Made by a program: the position numbers and the translations under genes
The notes under the pieces: generated by a model
Database searches by the model: none
Told to the model about the DNA's origin: nothing
Seen by the model: only the letters and a program-made list of their open reading frames with translations
Assembly (NCBI RefSeq): GCF_032854445.1
Contig: NC_088300.1
Span: forward strand, 682,001-746,000
Reading direction: 5' to 3'
DNA length: 64,000 nucleotides
Source: Liolophura sinensis
Taxonomy: Eukaryota; Mollusca; Polyplacophora; Chitonida; Chitonidae
Shown: in pieces, positions 48,100-62,020 of the stretch
Position numbering within the stretch: the stretch's first letter is position 1
Layout: every line of letters starts with the position of its first letter

Positions 48100-51000
48100 A
48101 AAGCTGTGAAAATGAAAAAAAAAAAAAAAAGTCTGTATCTTGGCATCTGGCCACAAGGCACAGTCGGGGAGGAGCAGCAAAAGCAGTCACCACCAGTATT
48201 CACATTTGCAGATCAAGAGCTCTGCACGACGAGACTTATATCAGGATTATCCCCACCCTTTTGACCCTAAAGTAAAATCAAATGAAAATTTTGAAATGGA
48301 TAAACAATTAGTTACTGATGACCAACTAAAAAAAAGAAAGCAAGAAGAAAAAAAAAAAAAAAAGAAGTAATGTAACTGGCCTGTTCCTTGAAGCCAAACC
48401 ATGTAGATCAGATCTTGGCATCCAACGAACACTTTACATGCAGGGGAGCTCCAATATGGGGGTCAGTCTGGCTTTAACATAGTAGCCTTGCAAGTCATAC
48501 TTTTTATCTGTATGAAGATGCAATATCTAATCCAGATCACGAGTCGCCTCTTGGAACCTCAATTCCACTTATTGCGGGATTTAAGGGCCACATCAAACGT
48601 CAACTATAAACTGGGATAAGAAAACCAAGTTAAATCCCCACCCAACCATTTACAATAAAATCAAACATTGTAGCTATTACTTCTTTAGCCATTAAGTGGA
48701 AAACAAAGAACACAATATAATCTGGAGTTTATCTTCTGATTAGTCTATGGGATACAATCTTTCCCATCAATAAATATCCTAAAACAATCATCTACGGAAT
48801 CAATGTTGAGAATCCATCTAAGTACTGTAAGCTGGTAAAAAGATGCCTTCACTATACCATCTAAAAGTAACCTGTAAAGAGGTTTGAAAAAGACAACAAA
48901 TAATGACCTGGCAACCAGGGGCTCCACACATGTACGCAAGGACATCACTACCTGGCTTTAAAGGGGACCTGTCCATACACATCCTGTTCAGGACTGGCAG
49001 GGGTCACTCTACAGTCCAGTAAGTAGTAAGTGGTCAACAGTGTACATATCAAGAGAGAACTAGAAGAGAATTTCAATCACAATCATCCCCACCCTTTTAC
49101 CCCTGAACACATTCCATTATTAGACAAACTATAATTAGAATTCTTGGTTACGCAATAGATCAGATTCTAGTATTAAGTTGAACTTGTATAATTGAATTGG
49201 CTTGTGAGACTGCATGTTGATCTGCTAATGTCAACCTCTTTGGGTTCCATCTAGTAGAAGCTAACCTCCATGGAAAACAGGATGTAAACAAACCCCAGCA
49301 CACCATATTGAACAAGATAATAACCCAATCTTAAATTGCAACTTCACTACCCTCCCAGTAACTGGGTAACATTATCTAACAATTACCCGAATATAAAAAT
49401 CAACGAAAATTCATTAACTGTTTAATGTATGGCTGAGAGGTATCACGAAATCTAACTGGTCCCGTCACAAATAGAATAATCTCCCTACATAAGCAGACAA
49501 ATAATGTGCACCCATTTGCAGGCATACAACACATACATATAATGGGACCTAGAAAACTAGGCAAATTAACAATAAATGAATGTTGAGCAAATGCCACACT
49601 TACAATTAAATGTTCCACACTTAAGGTGTATGATGCAATGAACAGTACACATGGTCAAGACATCTGAAGAAAGGTTAACTACTTGGATATGTGAAGTATT
49701 AAATGGATCAACAAAACCTGTAAGCTGGCACGAAAAGTATTCTTGGGAGCATTACTCCACACACAAAACATGAAGGACTACCATGAAGGACTCTGCTAAG
49801 CGCCCATTTAAGTACTGTAAGCTGGTAACCAGATGCCTTTACCACATCTACAGTAGCCTGAAAAAAAACAGAGCTGTGAAAAGACAAAAAGAAGTCTTCT
49901 ATCTCTTGGCTTCAGGTGGGTTGCTCAGCTCTGTCAAGAAAGGTATAGGCAGCACTATAGCTCCACAGGGATACAACTAGATAGCTTTACACGGGACTTG
50001 TCCATATACATACATCCTGTCAAATTGGTCAGGGTTCTTCCCACAAGGCAGACGAGAAGTAACAGCAACAGCCCCCACCAGTATCCATATTTGGAGGACC
50101 AGACCTCAGCACTGCAAGAAACTTTTCTTAAACTATTATCCCCCTCCCTTTGTTCCCTAAAGTATTTAGTTACAAAGCAAATTTTCAAAATTTTTTCTAG
50201 TTACAAGCTGGAAAAGTTAACTACAGGTCGTTTCATTTGACAAATTAGTAAAATGAATGCACATGCTGTATCAACTATGTACATGAAGCCAGTGATTTAT
50301 CAAAACGCAAAACACATTACAATCAACTTAACTGGCCTGTGAAATATTTCTCAATTCTTTACTGTAACTCTATACCTATTATGAGAGAACACCAACCCCT
50401 GCTCATCCCATGGAACAAAATGAAGTGGAAAGAAGCTTAGCAAGACGACAAAATCATAAATTGCTGGTCAAAATACAAAACCATTTTAGCATTACAAGTG
50501 CATATGGTTAAATTAATGCCTCGCATGCAGGTGGTCTCCAGCTGTATAAGTGATCATACAAATCCTACCTTCTGTATGTACGACAATTTTATTCAGATTA
50601 TGTATCCATCTTGGAACCAATTTCAGTGCTTGATTTACGACTGGGGGGAGAAGCCAACTATAAAACTGTGATAAGAAAACAGTTATATCCCCACCCAGCC
50701 CATTTAAAGTACTGGTAATCAAAAAAAAATGTACGCATTGCTTAAATCATTATTTGGAAAACAATGCACAAGGTATAGTTTATCTTGACATTTTCTTCAT
50801 AAACAAGATATGGGATAAAATCAATGAGGAAACATACTCCATCCTAAGCATCCATCAATGTACTGTAAGCTGGTAACCAGATCTAAAAGTAGCCTGAACA
50901 GAGCTGCGAAAACAGAAAAAAGGTCTTCGATCTCTTGGCATCAGGTGGTTGCTCAGGTATAGGATTTAGGCAGCACTGTACCAAGAAGCAAATTCCACAC

Positions 51001-54000
51001 AGGGTCACACATACACAAAAACATTACATGGCTTTAACACGCACACCACACACAGTTCAGGACTAGCATGTGTCATTCTTAGAAGGCTTGACAGTCCAGT
51101 AGTCCGGTCAACAATGTACTTCTCAAGATCTGCTTCGTAGTGCTAGGGATTCAAATTTAGTGATCATCCACCTTTTTACCCAGAACACATTTTATTCTAA
51201 TTAGAACTTGTGCAGATGCTGGAACCGTTAAATTGAGTGAACTGTAAATGAATATTACACAAATGCCTTACTTACAAGTAAATGTTAAGCACAAAAGAGG
51301 CATGTAGAATTACAAACTCATTAAAAGATTTCTAATGCAAACAATAGTACTCCTGGTCGAGATCCAAAAAAAAAAGCGTTCAGGTTAATACCTAAGTAGA
51401 ATAGTCTTGAAAGCCATCACAAAAAAGGTGCTGCAAGATGCCCTCACTCCATTGCCACGGTATGGCTGGAATATTGCCGATGCGGCCATGATCATTCAAT
51501 ACATCAGATAAGGTAGCCTGAAAAAAGCTGTGAAAACAGACGAAATAGAAGCTCTTCTATCCCTCGACATCGGTTGCTCAACTGTTTCCAAAGGTTTGGG
51601 CAGCACTTGCTCCAGCAGGATTATACACAAGACATCACTATGGCTTTTGGGGGACCTGTCCATACCCAAATCCATCCTGTCTGGAATTAGTCAGGGTCAT
51701 TCCCACACGGCGGCCTGGAGACAGGGGTAGTAGCAAAACAGTCACCACTAATATCCATATTAGGAGATCCAGCCCTCAACACTACGAGAGAATAATTTAT
51801 ACCATTAACCCCACCCTTTGTTCCCCAAAGCTTTTAGTTGCAACTAAAATTTTCGACCAAAGCTTAAGGTTAAATATATTCTTAAATTTGATAAATATGC
51901 AAATTAAATGCACAACTATGTATATAGAGTTAGCCATATATTATAAGTACACTCATCAGAATCAATTTGACTGGCCTGTGAAATATATCCCATCAGTTGT
52001 CAATCCTGTAATGTAGCTTACAGTTCCAAGTTCCTCTGTACCTATTGTAAAAAGAAAAATCCCACCAACCCCCAACTGGAACAGAAGTTTAGCAAGACTT
52101 CTAAATAATGAAATTAGGTTTACTTCTTGGGTGAATTACGAATCGAAATACAAAACCATTGAAGTTTCAATTAATGTATGTGCTTCCAACCTTGAGCATC
52201 CATACCTCGCATGCAGGTGGGTCTAATATAAAGGAAAAAGCTGCCTCCGGCCATATCCGCATAGTAACCCATACAATCATACCTTGTATCTGTGTGAAGA
52301 TGCAATATCTGATCCAGATCGTGCGTCGCCTCAATTCCACTTACTGCGGGATTCAAGGGCTATAGCAAAAGTCAATTATAAACCAGGCGTTAAATCCCCA
52401 CCCAGCCCATTATAAAAAAACAAAAAATGTACCCATTTCTTCTTTAGTCATTTACTGAATGCACAGGATAGTTTAATGTTTATCTTCACATTTTCTTAAG
52501 ATATGGTATACACTCAAATGGGGAATTGATTTTCATACCAATAAACAATGTCCTACAATCATCTACGGAACAAACTCATTGCTGAGCATCCATCAAAGTA
52601 CTGTTAGCTGGTAACCAGATGCCTTTACTACACCATCTAAAAGCAGCCTGAAGATAAAAGATCCATCTGTTGGCATCAGGGGTTTCCCGCTGTAGCAAGA
52701 GTAGCTTGGGTAGGACTAACTCCACACGGGCTCGCACATACGCGAAGTCATCTCCAGAAACCAAAGCCGAAGTCCAGACTACGAGAGACTTGAAATTTAT
52801 ATTATCCCCACCCTTTTATCCCTGGACTATCAGTTAAAATGTGTAATTCATGACAGGGCAGAATGTGATGTAAGTATTGGTCAACCAATCAGTTTCAAAA
52901 CTACTATTCAAATCACAAGACATTTAAACTTTACAGAAGATACATGTACAGAAACCAATATTTAGCTGTATAAATATAGCAATATAAAACCATGAAAATG
53001 GTAATTACTTCCAATGAAGCATTCACCCATACATGTAGTACGATATGTAAAACTAGATTCAACAAAGGGGGAAAAGTGATGGCAACTATTAATACATTTG
53101 GAAGACATATGGACAACAAGCAATATTATTTAAATTAATCATTCCAGTTTACTCATTAGAAGTACTAATTAAAGTACTGCCATATCATTTTCATGGTACA
53201 GAACTTGTTCATAAAACCAATGGCAATATCTTGCATACTTTGATGTTAATACCTTATCCAATCCACAAGAATTCTTAGCCTTTTGTAACTGCAATTCCAC
53301 TTTAGTGCAGGATTCAAGGACAGCTATATCAAACCCAAGCTATAAGCGGAGAAAGAAATGGTACCATGAAATCCCCACCCTACCCATACTAAAAATTGTA
53401 TGTGCATACTAAGTAAAAATATAACGAGATTTTATTTCCATTGCATGGAAGACAAGCTTCCACAAGCTTTACTAATCACAATTAAATAAGCCCACATTGT
53501 CCTCACTTTGTTCAAATCTTGAGATTAAGCAGATATTTATTTTAATAACCCATTGTTTCAGACATACTTATGGAGAAGATACTAGTTAGCTATACCACAT
53601 GACTTCTTGAATTAAGAAAACACTTCATGCTTAAGAGGTACGACACAAGGGCGAGGGAAGAGCTGTCCCCACAAATGAACTATGTCCGAAAATCAGCAGA
53701 GATCAAAAGTAACCTGAAAAAGAGATGTGGAAATAAAAGAAAAGCTCTTCTGTCTCTTGACATCAGGGGGGTTGCTCAACTGTATTATGGACGGTCTGGG
53801 CAGTACTGTACCAAGAGGCCAACTCCACACATGGTCACGCACAGGAATCACTACATGGCTTTAAGGGGGACTTGTCCATACAAATACATCCTGTCTAGAA
53901 TTGGTCAGGTCATTCCCCCAGTCCAGACTGAGCTCAGGAATGTATAGCATGATCCACATCACTAGGACAGACTTAAAATATAATTATCAACCCCACCCTG

Positions 54001-57000
54001 CGGTCCCCTTCATAAAGTTGTTGCGCATAAATTCTTCAAAGGTATGTCAGTAATTGTATGAAGTGTAAGAGTAAGAAAACCAGTATTTAAGCAAGGTAAC
54101 AAGCCTAAAAAAAGCACCAAATAATACTTTTTGTAATGCAGTGTATTGTCCAGACTTACGTGCGCAAAAATAGTATAATACAAGTTCCCGTCTTAGCACA
54201 CCAAACGTAGCGAAGCGAGCAGATCATTATTCCTCTCCCATAGCTGGATACACTAGTCAATGTAGATTTCATTCTCAAAAATATATTTATGACAGCACAA
54301 AGATTTAAACAAACTATTCTCTCACTACATGACCGACCTTCAGATTACCCACATCACAATGGTCATAAAGTCACAAACACCATGCACAGTCTCCAATGTG
54401 GCAAATACCGAGATCAAACAAATACTGTAGTTAGCCCCACCCATTCCCAGATAAATGCATAGAAAATTGAAGCTGGTTAGCAGGAAAAATGTTATTAAAT
54501 CACTTATAAATTTAACATTAATCTCAAAGCTTTAAACTTATTTTAAACATCCACCTCAACTTTAAATTGCAATATGGTGAAAATAAAACTATCAGCAGAC
54601 ACATTAAAATTGTTATCACCTGGTATTACTGAGTAGCTTTTACAGAAAATGTTTGGTAACATCTTCCATTTTGTGAAGATCGAAGGTCATACCTTGTATT
54701 TGCAAAGACGCAATGCCAATCCCAGAGCAAAATGCTGAGCCTAGGCAACCTCAAATCCACTTAGTGCAGGATTCATCAAGCATCAATCCATGTATGCTAG
54801 CAAGTAAAAGTAGTCAAATCCCCACCTTACCCACCAAATTGCAAATACAAATGGCAAAGTTAGATCAAGATGTTGAATAGATTTAATGTGTGCAGCAGTC
54901 ATAGTAACACTGGACTGAATTATCCAAAATTTCATGGAAGTTGAGGTTGTGGTAATCAGCTTGTAACCGGCATTACTACCCATAAAATGGACAACCAGCT
55001 TTATCTACTGTCAGAAATATGGCCTGGGATAAAGCAGATAATGAATTCCATAAATCCACATGAACCGAATTTAACAGAACAAACTTTTTGGGCACACATG
55101 TACAACATTACTGATAGATCACAGTAAAATTAAAAGGGAAGTTAGTGATACAAGCCAGTAATACAATTAGGTGGATATAGTAAAAGCTTCCTGGCAAGAA
55201 AGTCCAAATAACCAAATACTAAATCAGCCAGCGAGACATTTGGTCCCAGACACCCATGTTACACCAACTGAAATAACCTGAAAAAGAGCTGTGAAAAGAC
55301 AAAAGGAAAGCTCTTCTATCTCTTGGCATCCGGTGGTTGCACAGCTGTTTCATGAATGGTTCGGGTAGCACTAGCTCTGCGCAGGATCACATACACAAAG
55401 ACATCGCCGCATGGCTTTATGAGTACATCCTGTCTGGAATTGGTCAGTGTCACTACCACAAAGCCATCAGGAGGGACCGAGAGAGTCAAAAGCAGACCCT
55501 ACCAGTATCCACATTTGGTGATCCAGACCTCACTACGAGAGACTTAAAATTCATATTATCCCCACCCTTTATTCCATAAAGCTTTCAGTTTTCAGCCTAA
55601 GGTTACAGTCAAATATACGTATAAATTTTATAAAAATATCGCACTAATTTTGTCGCATGTCAATCCTGTAGCTCACAGCTTTAACTTCACTCAATTCACC
55701 AAAATACAAAACCACTGTAGCATTAGAGAAGCATATGGTTCCATTAATGTATATGAAAACTAAAAAAAAAAAAAATCTCCACACAAGCAGGTGGTCCAAT
55801 ATGAAGGTGAAATATGTACCTGGCTTAAACATCTGTACAGTAACCATTCAACTCCTACCTTGTATCTGTGTGAAGATGCAATATCTAATCCAGATCATGA
55901 GTCGCCTCTTAGAACCTCAATTCCACTTACTGCGGGATTTAAGGGCCATATCAAAAGTCAACTATAAACTGGGATAAGAAAACCAAGTTACATCCCCACC
56001 CAGCCCATGTCAATAAATCAAAAATTTCAGCTATTACATCATTAGCTGTTAAGTGGAAAACAATGACATTTTCTTAAATTAAATTAATAGAATACATTCA
56101 AATGAGGAAAACTTTTCCCACGCAATAAATGATGTCAGCTATGAAACTGACTCAATGCCGAGCACCCATCAAAGTACTGTAAGCTGGGAAGCAAATGCCA
56201 GATCTACATTGGCCTGCAAGAGCTGTGAAACCAGACAAAAGAAAAAGGTCTTATCTCTTGGTATCGGGCAGTTGTTCAACTGAATCATGGATGGTTTGAG
56301 CAGCAGTGTACCAAGAAGTCTGGCTCCAGATAGGGATACACATACATACAGACATCACTATATGGCCTTAAGGGGGCTTGTCCATACATCCACACATAGC
56401 ATGTCCAGCAAGCATCATCTCAAATGTACATATCAAGATCTGCATCACTGCACTAGGAGAAAGTCAAATTTACATCATCCCCACCCTTTCATCCCTCAAA
56501 ATCACAGACCATTCTTAGTATTTGTACTTAAACAATACACCAGGTGCTAGAAATATAAAGTAAATAGCATTAAATTCAACTAAATGAAAACAAATGAACT
56601 ACAGGCATGTGTCTGAAACACAGTAACCTAGGCTTTCGCATCAAACAAAACTACCAAAACACTTCACATGAAGGGAGCTCCATTAAGAGGGTAAAAATCA
56701 GTAGTAACCTACAACTCATACCTTGCATCTGTGTGAAGGTGCAATATCGGATCCAGAACATGTCGCTTCTTGGAACCTCAATTCCACTTATTGCGGGATT
56801 TAAGGGCCATATCAAACGTCAACTATAAACTGGGATAAGAAAACCAAGTTAAATCCCCACCCAACCCTTTACAATAAAATCAAAAATTGTAGCTATGACT
56901 TCATTAGCCATTAAGTGGAAAACAAAGGACAATATATAATTTAGAGTTTCTTCGTAATTAATTTATGGCATACAATCAAAAAAGGAAAAATTTTTTACCA

Positions 57001-57720
57001 TCAATAAATATCCTAAAACAATCATCTACGGAACCAACTCGATGCCGAGCATCCATCCAAGCACAGTAAGCTGGTAACCAGATGCCTTTACTATACCATC
57101 TAACCTGAAAAGAGGTGTGAAAAGAAAAAAATGTCTTCTATCTCTTGGCATCGGGCGGCTCCACACATACACAAGGACATCACTACATGTCTAAAAGGGG
57201 GACCTGTCCATACACATCCTGTTTAGGACTGGCAGGGGTCATTCTTGACAGTCCAGTAAGTAGTCCAGTCAACAATGTACGTTTCAAGATCCGCATCATA
57301 GCACTAGGAAAGACTGAAATTTATATCATCCCCACCCTTTCATCCCTTTACAGCACATTCTTTTCTCTAACTATAATTAGCACTTGTGCTTACACAATAC
57401 ATCAGGTGCTAGAATTATAAAGTAAATAGTATTCAATTTAACTGAGTGAAACCTAGGCCTTGGCATCAAACTTTACAAGCAGGGAGCTTCAATATAAAAG
57501 GTAAAATCCGTCTGGATTTGACAAATATGCGTATAGTAACCATACAAATCATACCTTGTATCTGTGTAAAGCTGCAATATCTGATCCAGAACATGTCGCT
57601 TCTTGGAACCTCAATTCCACTTACTGCGGGATTTAAGGGCCATATCAAAAACCAACTATGAACTGGGATAAGAAAACGAAGTTAAATCCCCACCCAGCCC
57701 ACAAAAACAAATTGTAGGCT
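48100..57720 (-). repeat. Tandem array of diverged exon-like modules with a GGGTGGGG element
   Basis: Two module classes recur. Class A has 'CTTATCCCAG' acceptors, a conserved body and 'ATACAAG|GTATGA' donors on the minus strand. Putative A exons: 48610-48501, 50665-50569, 53339-53253, 54796-54693, 55968-55859, 56829-56722 and 57662-57555. Class B has GGGTGGGGATAAT, then a YAG, a ~250-bp body with 'GGACAGGTCCCC', 'GATGCCAAGAGATAGAAG' and pyrimidine tracts before AG, then 'CCAGCTTACAGTA'. CCCCACCC is exact on the plus strand at 48251, 48636, 49087, 50689, 51809, 52396, 52806, 53373, 53991, 54435, 55560, 55994, 56480, 56855, 57330 and 57688. Exon lengths (87-110) are not uniformly divisible by three, and frames are broken in some copies. 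Confidence 0.8.
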
Positions 57721-59484
57721 TTGCTTTGCTATTGTGCGGGCCCTCATAAGATTTTATAATGAAAAAAAAAGAAAAAAAAAGGAAAGGAACCATTCTTCTC
57801 CCATCCACGATATTATAACATGAATATATAACAAAAATATACTTTCACATGTAATACACACACAATAAACAGTGGACAATTTTTAATCAAGCAGTAATTC
57901 CCGATGCACAGTTAACCAGTTGCAGACCGTATCTGTTGGTCATGACATGTGCTTACCCTTTAGAACTGAAACAAATCCCTACCCATCACTGGTCACATTA
58001 AATTTTCCACCACAAGCGTTGTACAATTAATGGTTATGGAAGTACATGTATGTATGTATACAGAGGTGTGAAGGACATGCTTTAATATATGCAAGTACAT
58101 ATATATTACTCCCCAGGCCGACATACATTCAAGCCCTTTATAAAAAGCCAACAAACAGCAAAAGAAAAAAAAAAAATTGTTGTACAAGGTATATAAACAT
58201 GCCATACCATGTTACACTGGAAACCTGGTACTCCTACCAAATGATCATACTGCCATGGACGATGTAATACATGAATACTGTCAGTTATGGAGGGGAGAAA
58301 TAAAAAAACAAAACAAAAGTGACAATAAGACACTTGGTTTTCCACAAACACAGAAGACCAACAAGTTATATGGCTGCAAGACAAAAAACTCCCTAAGGTC
58401 TGGTGGATAATTTAAGTTGTGCATTTCTTTTTTTAAACTTAGGTCCCAACTAGTTTTAGGATATCGTACACTTGTGTGGTCTAAAAAGCAACTAGGCACC
58501 ACTGCAGTCAACATACATTGAACTGTTTGGCAAATAACCTCAACAAACGACAAAATTCTGGCAGTACCCTAAATTTAATTATGTTCTTTTCACTGGCATA
58601 ATTGCCGTTATATGCTATTGTACATTGCATAGACATACAACCATGTAAACACTAAAAAGCGAATATGTAAATCACAGAAAAATAATATAACGAAGTGTTT
58701 CACATTAAGGATAACACCTGTAACAATATAGGTTATGCAGAGTGCAGAGCAAAATTTCAAAAACGTAAAAACAGACGTGCAAGGCTGGGAACGTGAACCC
58801 TGAATCTAGCATCCCAATAATAAATCGGATACGAGGCAGTATTTTTTAGTCCTAGCTAGCTTTGCAAGTCATGCTCAATTCTGCATTCCATCTTTCATGA
58901 AAGCTACCTATAACCGACATACTACTCACTTTCTCTTCCAGCTCTTGTTCCGCAGGTCCGATTCTGTCATTCAGGTTTCTACATTTCATCGGAAACCGTA
59001 CGCAACACCTTACCCATTTACACAATGGCAAGATGCACATTGGGAAAACTTACTAAATCACAACCTGTAACTGACAAATTAACTACTTGCTTCTTTCAGC
59101 TTGTTCTGCATCTGATCTCATGTCCTAAATTTGCATCTCATGTCCTAAATCAGAAAACTTGCCTACAACTCACCAATTTACTTAATCACATAGTACATAA
59201 GAACAAATTTCCTGAACAAAAGATGCCGGGATCAAATTGAAGTCGAAATCGAAAGTCCAGACATGATTACACACATGATTGAACACACGACTAGTAGTTC
59301 ACACTATGAACACTGGCTTAGTGAAAATTGTCAATACCACTGATAGCACATATTCACATTACTTATTGCATATAGATTTAGCAAGATTTTCTTCAGAATA
59401 AAACCTTTAGCTCGCATAAACCATCGAATCATAAAGCACCTAACAGACATTAATTTTTCTATGCCATGTGAACTTTGGTCACGA

Positions 59485-61215
59485 CAACTTACGACAATCT
59501 TCTATCTCTTGACTGGAAACCTGGACTTCATGTAGCACACCTTGCAGTGCAGGACGGCTATCCAGGAAGAACAGCAGTAAACGCCACTAGTCGAGATCCG
59601 ATGCCGTATGCTTGCATTCCAGTGTCTGCTAATCTTAATACACGTTATCGCATACACATGTATTGTGGTGCTAGACATTCAAGAAGCTTTCCACAACTGT
59701 TCATATTCCCTCAAGCCCAAGACAAGATTAGCCAAGTGTAAAGACATTTGTTATCACCATATTCAGGGCCAACTTTTAAATGCGAGTTCAAATGCCCCTT
59801 CTAGTTTTATTTGGTTTAATAAGCACAAGATAGTTGCAATGTTACACATTACACATTTTATTTCTCCACTTACGAAAATCTTCTATCTCTTGACTTTGGA
59901 CTTTAGCTGTTCCGAACTTGGCACTGCAGGACCACCATCTCTGGTATTGGAGACATTGCTGATATTTGGAGAAGCTTTATGCTCGCATTCCCGGGCCTGT
60001 TGATTTTATGCACGTTGTCAGGACAGACACACCAGTGACCACTGTTAATTTATGTACATGTAACGCTAGTTTCTGAACCATACCTCAGCTCCACAATGAG
60101 GGGATGAGATTAGGAGATGAAAGCAACTTGGAAATGCTTTTGTTTCCATCTTTCTAACGCATTTATTTCGAGTACCACTTTTACACCACGGCTCATTCTC
60201 TTCCCTCCGTTATCTCTTCACAGAAGTGAAAGATTAATAGAATAAAAAGCCCCTCTCATCAATGCGATGTTGTATAAAAGTAAAGGAGTGTTTTGAAACT
60301 TACGGTAATCTTCTATCTCTTGATATTTCAGCATGGCCTGGTGTTCACACCCACACAGTCAGCTGCTTCAGCAAAGATATCATGGACGACACAATAGACA
60401 GAACCATCAGCCCACGGTAACAGTACACCTGGCATTCTGTTCGATTAATCTCATTACACATTATGCCATACAGTGCCAACGAGTAGCACACTAGTCTATC
60501 GAACGTTTATTGAAGTCAAGCGGTGTAAAATGGTGAAAATTTCAATTTTTGTCCAGCAGCAAATGACATTCTTTTAACTCGTGAATGACCTGGATTGCAG
60601 CATTTAAGTGCATGGTCTGAACTCCTCTGCTAGTTCTTAGCCAAGCAACACAATTAACCAGACATGTTGCATGCATTTTCAGGGGGAAACTCTTGCTTTA
60701 ATTTGCAGTGCACAACACTGGTAAATTTATTATTTTTGCCAACATTTAACGAGCCCAATATTTGCCTCTGATAGCAAATAATTGCACTAGCACTACAGAC
60801 TCCTCTTTTGGAGACCATGAAGTACTCACATGTACATGTATGCGTCTTGTGTCCTCTGGCTTATTCCAACAAGTATCGCAAGTTCTTTTAAACCGATTCC
60901 TGGGTTCACTAGTTCAAAGCAATTTAACACTTCAGTCAGAAGTTTGTTCCTGTTGAAGAAATAGAATGTGCTTTTCCGCATATATGGGTTTACCTGCCAA
61001 CCACTGCAGTAGGCGTGCAACACCATTGCAACCTAGTCTAGGTCATTTAAGACAGACATCAACGAATTAAGGTCATTGTATAATTAGCTAGATGTGGTAA
61101 ATAAATCTATACTGCAGAAAAAGATCTTGTTTGTGGTGTAATAGTGAAATAATCTTAGCACGCATATCAGGATTATAAAAGTATGTTAACTTACAATAGT
61201 CTTCTATCTCTTGAC
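59485..61215 (-). repeat. Proximal sub-array: four units ending TCAAGAGATAGAAGA + GTAAGT donor
   Basis: On the minus strand the 15-mer TCAAGAGATAGAAGA is followed 5-6 nt later by a perfect GTAAGT at four places (donor GT at 59492-59491, 59873-59872, 60303-60302 and 61194-61193). A near-identical word recurs inside the class B modules at 48-57 kb, where it lies before a pyrimidine tract instead. Short frames end in SRDRRLL-like or QEIEDY-like peptides. No full coding exon can be defined. Confidence 0.6.
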
Positions 61216-61734
61216 TTGGCGTATCTTCTATTGCTCAAACCCGATAGCAAACACCAGTGGAAAGTATGTGTCCAACTCCTCAAGTCGCCCAGTTTTGCAT
61301 AACAGAAACCATGATTGTAGGTCCGGCATTATCTAATACAAAATGTTCTTGGTCACACGTATATGCAGCTAAAAGTTAAAATAGTCTTATGAACCAATTG
61401 CCGATCGCTTTGTCATAGGCTTGTGCATTAAGCGAGTTACCATTGAATGGGCACTGCAGACACGAAATAAGCGCATATTTAGTACATTGATAGACAATGT
61501 ATTGGTACAACTAATATTTTTTTCTATTGCAACCCTTAATAAAAACTTCTCGTCTGCAGTGCCCGTCAGTTGGCCAAATTGCCACCAATTCACGCTGTGC
61601 ATTTAAACAGGTCACATCAGATTTTCCTTTATACTGTAAACATACAGATTTTCTAACACAAATCTAAAATATACACATCTGGATGAAATAAATTTATCTT
61701 GCAAAGTTAGCTATCCCACCCACCCAAACATGGA

Positions 61735-61763
61735 GGGAAAAAAAAAAAAAAAAAAAAAAAAAG
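61735..61763. repeat. Poly-A tract
   Basis: An A run of about 25 on the plus strand, in the same minus-strand transcription unit. Confidence 0.9.
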
Positions 61764-61920
61764 TGAACGAAAATTACCTAATGCTGGAGTATAACAAAGG
61801 ATTAATTAGTATGGTGGATTAATTTGTGTTAGGCCACAAATCAATATCATGCCGTTAACAAATGAAATCACTGAGAACCATATACACTATAAGGAAAATT
61901 ATAATGAATAGACCTTGCCT

Positions 61921-62020
61921 TTAGCGACACTTCATTCTCCTATCCAGTCGCTGGCTCTTCTTTTCCAGCACAAGTTGCAGAGTCTCGTCACGTTTTAAGA
62001 ACACCCTTGAAAAGCTACAA
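61921..62020 (-). CDS. Putative coding exon ending in a stop, downstream of the 63-kb ORF
   Basis: On the minus strand the acceptor TTTCTTACTCAG opens a 33-codon frame (CSFSRVFLKRDETLQLVLEK, then KSQRLDRRMKCR, stop). It is lysine/arginine/leucine-rich and helix-prone. A G-run (GGGTAGGGCAGGGTGG) sits just upstream of the acceptor, as in the array modules. An upstream exon candidate at 62696-62625 (TTTATCTAG acceptor, CTCAG|GTATATG donor) joins in frame, giving IPSTEIPDPSVLS before CSFSR. The link to the 132-codon ORF is not established. No family is recognised. Confidence 0.35.

Larger units (their letters stand above)
41202..48100. other. COQ6 3' flank and distal region of the 63-kb minus transcription unit; no confirmed exons
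   Basis: Contains a SINE (41,858-42,084), A-rich tracts near 43,105 and 48,115, and an AT run near 42,448. Minus-strand AATAAA signals (plus TTTATT at 43,192-43,197 and 43,416-43,421) could end a leftward transcript. At 46,100-46,500 two short plus-strand frames have coding-like composition (INLMDIWENKLDNFREMEWL; RVKTIDNGEDIKPGPSF) but no recognised family. A 105-codon minus ORF at 45,166-45,483 is unassigned. Confidence 0.4.

Noticed and set aside
52171..52356. Class A modules as a conserved protein-coding cassette (SGIEVPR..., HVLDQILQLYTDTR)
   Set aside because: Different copies need different frames, several contain stops, and exon lengths vary from 87 to 110 nt; coding use is not supported for the set as a whole.
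53627..53947. 106-codon plus-strand ORF in the array
   Set aside because: Parallel frames in other modules (LLSLDI..., ...TLPVSTFGDPDL...) agree in places, but indels break the frame in most copies and no plus-strand splice grammar or start is conserved; minus-strand splice borders are more consistent.
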